A DNA stretch of 64,000 nt, from assembly GCA_951640165.1 (NCBI GenBank), contig OX621266.1:8060001-8124000 (forward strand). The letters are read 5' to 3'. The translations under genes were made by a program, and so were the position numbers. Positions 8,431-16,146 of this stretch are shown in pieces (within the stretch, counting starts at the first letter, position 1; every line of letters starts with the position of its first letter). The notes below the pieces were generated by a model. That model worked only from the letters and a program-made list of their open reading frames with translations. It made no database searches and was not told the origin of the DNA. The DNA comes from Pseudoips prasinana. Lineage: Eukaryota; Arthropoda; Insecta; Lepidoptera; Nolidae.

Positions 8431-10507
8431 CGGACATCACACCTTCCTCCTCCACAGCCGCCGAGGTCCCAGCTACTGGGGTGGCGGTGGCAGCGACAGG
8501 CCGGGTCGGCGCCTGCGCTTTGCCCTTCTTAAGGGGAGGAATACAATTCCTCCCCTTCATAATGTGGCCCGCAGGGCGGCCACTGGCGGCACACACCGCG
8601 CAGTGCGGTGCGGTGGCCTCGCAGGAGGCGGCTTTGTGCCCCGCCTTGCCGCAGCGGTAGCAGCTGTCCGTCCTGTCGACACTGGACGGACAGAGGGCCC
8701 GGGTGTGACCGATGCCGAAGCACCGGTAACACCTCAGCGGCGGGACCTCAAGGGCCCGGACCGCCGCCGAGCTGAAACCGACGGCAAGCCGTCCCTTCTC
8801 GAGGACGGCTTTGGCAGCGGCGACTGGGCACTCCAGGCGAATTGCGCCCATGCCGCCGCGCCCGGGCCTGATGCCCCCGCCCTGCACCGCTGCGACTGCG
8901 CAGCCACCTATGGCTGCGACCGCCGCTACCACCTCCTCCTTGGTGACGGAGTCGTCCAGGTCCGTCACCTCGAAGGCCGCTGACTTCACTGGCCTGGCCA
9001 CCTTCGCGTCGTCCGCAATGACCTCTTCCAGCTTTGCTGCGAAGAGGTCAGCGTTCTTCCCGCCCTCGGCACCCGGGAACTCGAAGATTCGGGCCCCAGC
9101 CTGTGTCCGGCGGCATGAGACTTTACCGATCCCCAATTTGGTGGGATCGGCATTTGCACGCGCCCGCACCATTATGGACGCGTACGTCTCACCCCGCTCC
9201 GCGGCCTTTGCGGTGAGCGTCACCACGACGGCCGCGGTCTTGGGAGGAACTAGGTTCCTCTTGGCACCGGCTGGGGGCGAACCCTTCCCCTTTCCCTTGC
9301 CAGTCGACGACTGACCGGCAGGGGTGGTGGCGGAGACGGCTGGGGCTGGAGGGGTGCTCTTCCCCTTCCCCTTCCCTTTCCCTTTCCCTTTGCCAGCTGG
9401 CCGCGACTGGCTGGGAGTGGTGGTGGCGGGGACAGCTGCCGTCCTTTTGCCCTTGCCCTTCCCCTTACCGACCACCCTCGTCCAGCCCTGCTGGTTGGTC
9501 GGGGTGGTAGAGGGGAGAAGGGCGTCCTCCGTCTGGGACGTAGGCACCGGCTCCTTTTGCCTCCTGTCCGCCGCAAGCGGCGGCCGGACGACTTTCTCCG
9601 GCAAGAGCCGGTCCTCAATGCCTGCCAGGCAGGCTCTCACAAACGCCCTCTCCTCCGCCATGACCTTGCGGAGGACATCCTCAAGGCCGGGGGAGGAGGC
9701 TAGGCTCTCTGCCGCAGGTCTAGGCTCGGCTTGGGATGGCCGGGCCGTGGCTTCAGCCAGCTTCATGTGCAGCTGGCTGACCTCCGACTGCAGGCGATCT
9801 ACCTTCGCCTGCAGTTGCCGCGTTTCATCGCTGGCCTTGCGGTCCACCAGCTCCGCGACGATGCCACGCATGCTGGCGGCCCGGCATCTGAGGGACTTCT
9901 GGAAAGTCCCCTTCAGATGCGAGGACTTGGCGGCGACCTCCACGATCGCCTCTTCGTCCTCCAAGGCCATCTTCTCCAGTTCGGCCAGTGAGTGGTTCGC
10001 GTACAGGACGCGGGCCGCACCGTAATCGGCCTTGGCACGAGCGACGCGCGCCCGCTCTTCCCTGGCCGCAACCCGCTCCTCCAGCTCTTGCTGGAGCTGC
10101 TCCCGCCTGGTTAGGTCCAGCTCGCGCTGGGCGTCTGCCAAACCCACCTCGTGGGTATCTGCCACTATTGCCGGCTTCTTGGCCTTCACTTTATTTTTGG
10201 GCTCCTTCGCTGAACCCGAGGCTGAGGACCCATCAGAGCTGACTTTCAAGAACGCCCGCTTTCTCGATGCCGACCGTGACCGAGCAGCCTCGATCACCAT
10301 CGCATCCGACGCAGTGGACTCATTGTCAGAGTCCGACAATGAGTCCACTCTCCCTCCATAGAAGGACCTGCCTTCATCCGACGCTGATACGTCACGTTGG
10401 CCCTGAGAAGGGCCTTTTGGTTGGCCCTGAGAAGGGCCTTTGGGTTGGCCCTGAGAAGGGCCTTTTTTAATAAAATGCCCGAGGGCATCCCGCGGTTGTT
10501 TAGACAT
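8423..10507 (-). CDS. ORF1 (Gag-like) of A4, intact
   Basis: 694 residues from ATG 10507 (MSKQPRDALGHF) to TAG 8423. Order of parts: three KGPSQGQP repeats, acidic Ser/Asp stretch, Arg-Ser patch, a long coiled coil with QLQAKVDRLQSEVSQLH, Gly-Lys tracts (GKGKGKGK), the conserved Gag core, then knuckles CYRCFGIGHTRALC, CYRCGKAGHKAASC and a variant CX2CX8HX6C. Proteins of this kind bind element RNA and, in TRAS/SART, target telomeres. The earlier in-frame start is a TTG, so ATG 10507 is chosen. The first 460 bp closely match A10. Confidence 0.9.
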   Translation of the reverse strand: MSKQPRDALGHFIKKGPSQGQPKGPSQGQPKGPSQGQRDVSASDEGRSFYGGRVDSLSDSDNESTASDAMVIEAARSRSASRKRAFLKVSSDGSSASGSAKEPKNKVKAKKPAIVADTHEVGLADAQRELDLTRREQLQQELEERVAAREERARVARAKADYGAARVLYANHSLAELEKMALEDEEAIVEVAAKSSHLKGTFQKSLRCRAASMRGIVAELVDRKASDETRQLQAKVDRLQSEVSQLHMKLAEATARPSQAEPRPAAESLASSPGLEDVLRKVMAEERAFVRACLAGIEDRLLPEKVVRPPLAADRRQKEPVPTSQTEDALLPSTTPTNQQGWTRVVGKGKGKGKRTAAVPATTTPSQSRPAGKGKGKGKGKGKSTPPAPAVSATTPAGQSSTGKGKGKGSPPAGAKRNLVPPKTAAVVVTLTAKAAERGETYASIMVRARANADPTKLGIGKVSCRRTQAGARIFEFPGAEGGKNADLFAAKLEEVIADDAKVARPVKSAAFEVTDLDDSVTKEEVVAAVAAIGGCAVAAVQGGGIRPGRGGMGAIRLECPVAAAKAVLEKGRLAVGFSSAAVRALEVPPLRCYRCFGIGHTRALCPSSVDRTDSCYRCGKAGHKAASCEATAPHCAVCAASGRPAGHIMKGRNCIPPLKKGKAQAPTRPVAATATPVAGTSAAVEEEGVMSDA
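10397..10464 (-). repeat. ORF1 minisatellite, 3 units (A4)
   Basis: Three copies of the KGPSQGQP-coding unit, as in A1 and A10. Confidence 0.85.
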
Positions 10508-10551
10508 ATTCCGCAAATTCGTAGCATTCAACGCAAGAGGTAGCTACGATG

Positions 10552-10658
10552 CACAGTGCACTTTAGCCGTACCCAGTCTGCCACTCCGTTACGGTGGTCA
10601 GAACTGGGACGTTTCCGGGGAACGCGACGTGGACGCAAGCACTGTGGGGTGGTTCCCC
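10552..10658 (-). ncRNA. HDV-like ribozyme candidate, A4 5' end
   Basis: P1 GGGGAAC/GUUCCCC, P2 CACAGUGC/GCACUGUG, P3 GCG/CGC with loop UCCACGU, P4 and CUAAA are all present. It is kept although the downstream flank is not telomeric. Confidence 0.85.
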
Positions 10659-10668
10659 AAGTCGGTCC
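10659..10668. other. Non-telomeric 10-nt joint between A4 and A5
   Basis: AAGTCGGTCC replaces the usual CCTAA relic. The same ten bases occur inside family A ORF2 (for example in GTGAAGTCGGTCCTG near 7222). Confidence 0.8.
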
Positions 10669-10690
10669 TTTTTTTTTTTTTTTTTGTTTG

Positions 10691-10791
10691 CGCTGGGAAA
10701 AAATGCGTTACGCATACCCGCCCATTGGGGGATGGACGGGTTATGTGGGACTCTCCGGCTACTCCGGCATACCCACTAAAATAACCCAGCG
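10691..10791 (-). promoter_or_regulatory. Conserved 3'-terminal RNA fold (A5)
   Basis: Closing stem 10691-10697/10785-10791, hairpin 1 with U.G, hairpin 2 CCGG...CCGG, ACTAAAA. Confidence 0.65.
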
Positions 10792-11007
10792 GCACTCCCG
10801 CATCGTCTATGTGGAGGAGGACTGGGAAACCGGCACAGCCTTTACGTCCAGTCCCCCACCGACGACCGCCCGCCTTTACAGCGGGGCCCGCACGCCCCTC
10901 CCTAAGTGGAGGGGCCCGGGAACGACCGTGAGTGCTCGGCCGTTCCCGCCCGACGAGGGTGGTGATTAGTGCAATGCGAGCGAAGGCGCCCCCGCGCCTA
11001 TCGCCCG

Positions 11008-13089
11008 CTAATCACCACCAGAGGGTGGGAGGCGACGGTCGTACAACCGCCTTCTCCCACCCCTCCTTCGCCTGCGGAGAGGTGGCGCGAGAGGATCGTC
11101 CTCCCGCGCGCGCTCCGCCACCTCCTTTTGCGACATGACATTCTCGCAAAAGGAGGCAACCGCCGCCCAAGCCTCCTCACTCCCCAGCATGGAGTTCACC
11201 ACACTGGGAAGTGAGAGGTCCATTCCGACCACATCTGTCAGGGCACGGCGCAGCTCAGCCCAGGCTGGGCACACCTCGAGGGTGTGCTGCGCCGTGTCCT
11301 CCGCGGCTCCGCAATGGTGGCACGCCGGGGTTTCCTCCCTCCGGATCCGGTGCAGGTGCGTTCCGAAACAACCATGTCCGGACAACACCTGCACTAGACG
11401 GAACGAGAGGAAACCGTGGGGGCGCTCGAGCCAGTCCCGCAGGGCTGGACCGAGCGCGTCCAACGTCCGGCGTCCAAAGGTGGCGGAGGCGAGGTCCTGT
11501 GTCCAGTGTAGGACGATTGCGTCCCTCGCCTCCCGCCGCACGGCATCCCGCTCTTGCGCGGCAGGGCGCTCACCCTGCGAAGCTGCGAAGAGGTCCGCGT
11601 TCTTCCCGCCCTCCGCACCAGGGAACTCGAATATACGAGCCCCAGCCTGTGTCTTGCGGCATGAGACTTTGCCGATCCCCAGTTTGGTGGGATCGGCAGT
11701 GGCACGCGCCCGCACCAACATGGACGCGTACGTCTCACCCCGCTCCGCGGCCTCTGCGGTGAGCGTCACCACGACGGCCGCGGTCTTGGGAGGAACTAAG
11801 TTCCTCCTGACACCGGCTGGGGCGGAACTCTTCCCCTGTCCCCTTCCCTGGCCAGTTGACTGCGACTGACCAGCAGGGGTGGTGGCGGAGGCGGCTGGGG
11901 CCGGGGGGGTGCTCTTCCCCTTCCCTTTCCCCTTCCCCTTGCCAGTCGGTTGCGACTGGCTGGGAGTGGTGGTGGCGGGGACGGCAGGGACGACAGCTGC
12001 CGTCTTTTTGCCCTTGCCCTTCCCCTTACCGACCACCCTCGTCCAGCCCTGCTGGTTGGTCGGGGTGGTCGAAGGGAGAAGGGCGTCCTCCCTCTGGGAG
12101 GTGGGCACCGGCTCCTCTCGCCTCTTGTCCGCTGCAAGCGGCGGTCGGAGGCGTTTCTCCGGCAGGAGCCGGTCCTCAATGCCCGCTAGGCAGGCCCTAA
12201 CAAATGTCCTCTGCTCCGCCATAGCCTGGCGGAGGATTTCCTCCAGGCCGGAGGAGGGAGCGAGGACCTCTGCCGCAGGTCTGGGCTCGGCTTGCGACGG
12301 CCGGGCCGTGGCTTCAGCCAGCTTCAGGTGCAGCTGGCTGACCTCCGACTGCAGGCGATCCACTTTCACCTGCAGTTGCCGCGACTCGTCGCTGGCCTTG
12401 CGGTTTACCAGCTCCGCGACGATTTCGCGAAGACTAGCGGCTTGGCATTTCAGGGACTTTTGGAAAGTCCCCTTTAGGTGGGAGGACTTGGCGGCGACCT
12501 CCACGATCGCCTCCTCGTCCTCCAAGGCCATCCTCTCCAATTCGGCCAGGGAGTGGTCTGCGTACAAGACGCGGGACGCACCGTACCCGGCCTTGGCACG
12601 AGCGACGCGCGCCCGCTCCTCCTTGGCCGCAATTCGCTCCTCCAGCTCCTGTTGGAGCTGCTCCCGCTGAGCCAGGTCCAACTGGCGTTGGGCGTCTGCC
12701 AAACCCACGTTGTGGGTGTCCGCCGCTTTCGTTGCCTTTTTTGTCTTCGGTTTGTTCTTTTCAGAACCCGAGGCCGAGGATCCATCCGACCCGTGCCTGA
12801 GGTACGCCTTCCGTTTTCCCGATGCCGATCGCGACCGAGAAGCCTCGATATCCATCACATCCGACGCAATGGACTCATTTTCGGAGTCCGACAATGAGTC
12901 CACTCTCCCTCCGTAAAAGGTCCTCCCTTCATCCGACGCTAAGGAAGCGTCGCGTTGGCCCTGAGAAGGGCCTTTTGGTTGGCCCTGAGAAGGGCCTTTG
13001 GGTTGGCCCTGAGAAGGGCCTTTGGGTTGGCCCTGAGAAGGGCCTTTTTTCACGAAATGCCCGAGGGCATCCCGCGCAGGTTTCGGCAT
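11008..13089 (-). CDS. Gag fused in frame to the ORF2 C-terminus (A5)
   Basis: A 693-residue frame from ATG 13089 (MPKPARDALGHFVKK) with four KGPSQGQP repeats, coiled coil, Gly-Lys tracts and the Gag core up to GGKNADLFAA. It then enters ORF2 at GERPAAQERDAVRREARD and ends with the ORF2 knuckle CHHCGAAEDTAQHTLEVC and the normal GGD stop. The Gag knuckles, endonuclease and RT are deleted, so one kind of zinc knuckle replaces another. A short direct repeat (TTCGCAGC/TTCGCAGG) sits at the joint. Confidence 0.85.
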   Translation of the reverse strand: MPKPARDALGHFVKKGPSQGQPKGPSQGQPKGPSQGQPKGPSQGQRDASLASDEGRTFYGGRVDSLSDSENESIASDVMDIEASRSRSASGKRKAYLRHGSDGSSASGSEKNKPKTKKATKAADTHNVGLADAQRQLDLAQREQLQQELEERIAAKEERARVARAKAGYGASRVLYADHSLAELERMALEDEEAIVEVAAKSSHLKGTFQKSLKCQAASLREIVAELVNRKASDESRQLQVKVDRLQSEVSQLHLKLAEATARPSQAEPRPAAEVLAPSSGLEEILRQAMAEQRTFVRACLAGIEDRLLPEKRLRPPLAADKRREEPVPTSQREDALLPSTTPTNQQGWTRVVGKGKGKGKKTAAVVPAVPATTTPSQSQPTGKGKGKGKGKSTPPAPAASATTPAGQSQSTGQGRGQGKSSAPAGVRRNLVPPKTAAVVVTLTAEAAERGETYASMLVRARATADPTKLGIGKVSCRKTQAGARIFEFPGAEGGKNADLFAASQGERPAAQERDAVRREARDAIVLHWTQDLASATFGRRTLDALGPALRDWLERPHGFLSFRLVQVLSGHGCFGTHLHRIRREETPACHHCGAAEDTAQHTLEVCPAWAELRRALTDVVGMDLSLPSVVNSMLGSEEAWAAVASFCENVMSQKEVAERAREDDPLAPPLRRRRRGGRRRLYDRRLPPSGGD
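12955..13046 (-). repeat. ORF1 minisatellite, 4 units (A5)
   Basis: Four KGPSQGQP-coding units. Confidence 0.85.
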
Positions 13090-13139
13090 TCCGAACAAAG
13101 CAAGATACGTAGCACGCAAGGCAGATATTCGCTACGAAG

Positions 13140-13246
13140 CACAGTGCACTTTAGCCGTACCCAGTCTGCCACTCCGTTACGGTGGTCAGAACTGTTACGT
13201 TTCCGGGGAACGCGACGTGGACGCAAGCACTGTGGGGTGGTTCCCC
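13140..13246 (-). ncRNA. HDV-like ribozyme candidate, A5 5' end
   Basis: All core helices are kept (P1, P2, P3 GCG/CGC, CUAAA). P4 is weakened: CCCAG is AACAG here, giving two mismatches with CUGGG. Confidence 0.75.
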
Positions 13247-13253
13247 AACCTAA

Positions 13254-13255
<2 letters not shown>
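13247..13255. repeat. Telomeric (CCTAA)n relic, A5/B1 junction
   Basis: AACCTAACC followed by the 30-nt tail of B1 (13256-13285). Confidence 0.95.
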
Positions 13256-13286
<31 letters not shown>

Positions 13287-13287
<1 letters not shown>

Positions 13288-13390
13288 GTGGGGAAATCCT
13301 TTATGGATCGTCCCGCCGCTGGGGAAGCGACGGGGTATGTCGGACTCCCAGCCAGATGGTAGTGCTGGGTTTACCGACTAAAACCCCACG
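13287..13390 (-). promoter_or_regulatory. Conserved 3'-terminal RNA fold (family B version)
   Basis: Closing stem CGTGGGG (13287-13293)/CCCCACG (13384-13390). Hairpin 1 is CCCG..GC/GC..CGGG round a TGGGG loop, hairpin 2 is CCCAGC/GCTGGG, and ACTAAAA precedes the closing strand. The pairing matches family A with different sequence. Confidence 0.7.
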
Positions 13391-13611
13391 GTGTTCCTCT
13401 GCCACCTATAGTCCAGACCACGGGATTCGCTCGCGCATTCACCGCAGTCTGGAAAGGCGCTGGCCCACTTTTCAGTGAGCCCCGCTTCCGTTGGGGGCAC
13501 CCTTGCCCCCCTCCTCAAGAGAGGCGCGCGCGGAACACGGCGCGCCACCGTCTCAGGCCTATTCTGGTCGGACGGAGGACTGCCCCAGGTCCACCGCCCG
13601 CAGGCCACTCC

Positions 13612-16146
13612 TCATGGAGGCCGGAGATTGGCGATGTGCGCCCTCCGACGCCCGGTTCTCCTGGCGCGGCTAGGCAGGGAGGATGATGTCTCCCGTTCTC
13701 GCTCCGCCACCTCTTTTGCGATCATCACCTCCTCGCAAAAGGTGGCGACGATATCCCAAGAACTCTCGCTTGCAACCATGAATTCAGTCACGGTTGCAAG
13801 CGAGATGTCAGCCGCACCCATTGCAGCACCGAGAACACGACGCTGTGTCTCCCAGGCTGGGCATTCCACCAATGTGTGAAGCGCCGTGTCAACGGGGCTA
13901 CCACAATGGTGACAACCGGGCGTCTCTTCTCGGCCTATCCGATGCAGGTACTTCCCGAAGCATCCATGATCCGAGAGTACCTGCGTAAGCCGATAAGTGA
14001 GGGCGCCGTGCCTCCTCTCCAGCCATTCCTCCATGACGGGTCTTACCGCCACTATCGTGGCGTGCCCCGCATTTGGTTGCGCAAGTCGCTGTCTCCACTC
14101 TGCCACCGTGTTATGGTGGAGCTCCGACCGTCGCGCTTCGATTTCTCGCAACGCAGGTCGAAAGCCCCGCTCGAGCGTCTCCCCACGCCACCTGTATAAC
14201 AGCGCGAGGGCTCTCGCTTCGAGTTCCCACGGTGGCGATCCGGCTAGGAGACTCGCTGCCTCGAAGGAGATCGTGCGGTATCCCCTAATAGCTCTGACAG
14301 CCATCGCTCGCTGTGGCCGACGCAGCAGTGCGATATTTTTTGCCGTCAGGCTTTCCCCCCATATTGGGGCCCCGTAAAGGGCCATCGACCGCACGACCCC
14401 CATGTAGAGTCTCCGGCAAGAGGCGTCCGGTCCCCCAAGATTAGGCAGCAGCCACGCCAACGCAGCCGCCGAAGCCATCAATTTCGGGACCAACCTTTGG
14501 AAGTGCGGTCCAAAGGTCCAACGGCCGTCGAGGACGAGTCCCAGGTACTTCATCGTCGACTCGACGATGAAGTACCTGGCTGACTTGCCCACCTCGTCCA
14601 ACAACACTATAGGGCGGTAGGCAGATGGTGAGTCCATTGGGCGCCCCTTCTTTTGGATCAATACCAGTTTGCCAGTTTTCCACTGCCGTGGAAACTGGCC
14701 CCGCTCCAAACATGCGCTAAAGAGCCCCCGCAAACGGGGTCCGAGAGCTCTGAGAGCTAAAGCCCATACACGGCCTGGAATGCCGTCAGGTCCTGGCACG
14801 GTGTTTTTGGCTTGTAGCCTCCGCACCGCCACTTCCAGCTCCTCCCGGGTCACTTCAGGCACGTCGTCACTATCCGCGTTGGTCGCCATTTCCAGAGGCG
14901 GAATCATGGTAGGAGGAATGTGCTCCTCTCTTAAAGGGAACAGAGCAGCCACCACCTCCTCCAGAAGGTGAGTCTGGAGACTCTGAGTCAGTGGGGGCAT
15001 TCTTGGGCGTAGTTTGCCCCTCACCATTAGGTAAGGGCGTCCCCATGGATCCCGATTCAGAGTCCCCAGTAACTCCTCCCGTGCATGGATTTTGGCCTGC
15101 TTTATGGCCTCCTGAAGGGATTTCTTAGCTGCCCTGTACCCTTCATAGAGTTCCGCTTCTCTAATTTCCGTATTTTGAGTTTGGCGGCGCCTTCTGCGAT
15201 GCCTGGCGTACTGGCGGCGCGCTACAGTGCAAGCACGGCGTAGCTGCGCAATTTCCTGCGACCACCAGTAAACTTGGCGTTTGGCTGGCAGCCGCCGCAC
15301 TCTAGGCATGGCCGCGTCACATAACTGTGATAAGGTCTCCCGGAACCACTCTACCTCCAGATCAACATCAACAGGCCTGTCTGGTGCAAGAACCCAGGCC
15401 TGTACAATAGAGGCTTCCAAGAGAGCCTCGCGGTCTAACTGCCCTAATGCCCAACGCGGACCGTCCCCAGCAGGGGCAACTCTGACCGGAACGTCAGAAG
15501 TTTGGGCAGAGACGTCAAATCGGATATATCTGTGGTCCGACAGAGTCTCCACCTCCTGCAAAACGCGCCAGCCTGAAACACGGCGCGCTATTGCGGGGCT
15601 AGCGAAAGATATGTCCACAATTGAACCACCCCGCTGCCGCACGCACGTGTTAATATTACCCCTGTTGAGCAGAAGTACGCCTGTTTCCAGGAACCACTCC
15701 TCAAGAGCCTCACCCCTTGCATCTGTAGACGGTGAACCCCAAGCCGTTGACTTGGCGTTGAAGTCCCCGAATACAATGACAGGGCGAGGGTGGCTATTGG
15801 CGACGACTGTGCCCAGTTCCAAAAGGAAAACCTCGAAGTCAGCGAGAGGTCGGTTAGGAGAAAAATAAACCCCGACCACAACCACGTCATCTACCACTGC
15901 AGCCACGCATCCCCTTCCTCTTACCACATTTGCAAAGGGTGGGGACCCAGCAGCAGCTTGCCAAACTAGGGCCACCGAGCCACTAATGTCGCTCACCCAG
16001 TCATGCCGGGGAGGGACAAAATACGGCTCGGCAACCACCGCTACGTTGATCAACCACTGTGCCATACTCTGGAGTAAGAGATTCTGAGCTCTGGCACAGT
16101 GATTGATGTTCGCTTGCAGGAAGCGTAATGGAGCCGTTATCGGCAA
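13612..16146 (-). pseudogene. ORF2 of B1, endonuclease intact, RT core deleted
   Basis: 844 codons. The endonuclease is complete: RFLQANINH, VAEPYFVP, FGDFNAKSTAWG, SIVDISF, LSDHRYIRFDVS. The RT fingers reach YRPIVLLDEVGK, then jump in frame to STMKYLGLVLDGRW, so motif A, PQGS and YADD are missing and it cannot polymerise. The C-terminal knuckle CHHCGSPVDTALHTLVEC is intact. There is no ATG at the start: the frame overlaps the ORF1 end in the -1 frame, and the codon at 16146 is TTG. The ORF1 stop here is ATGGATTGCCGATAA, not TAATG. Confidence 0.85.
14541..14579. repeat. 39-bp palindrome at RT deletion joint of B1
   Basis: Arms 14541-14559 and 14561-14579 are exact reverse complements around C14560. 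The right arm in sense direction codes VESTMKYLG; the left arm is its inverted copy. Confidence 0.95.

Larger units (their letters stand above)
6044..10658 (-). mobile_element. Family A copy A4, 3'UTR and RT deleted
   Basis: It has a tail and only ten bases of 3'UTR (GTTTGCGCTG, 6073-6082). A deletion then jumps into ORF2 before its C-terminal knuckle. A second deletion at about 6512-6518 removes YADD. ORF1 and the 5' ribozyme are intact. Its 5' end meets A5 through ten non-telomeric bases. Confidence 0.9.
10669..13246 (-). mobile_element. Family A copy A5 with large internal deletion
   Basis: 17-nt tail, complete 3'UTR, ORF2 C-terminus, then a joint at about 11577-11590 into ORF1, and an intact 5'UTR. 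About 3.2 kb is missing compared with A8. Confidence 0.9.
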
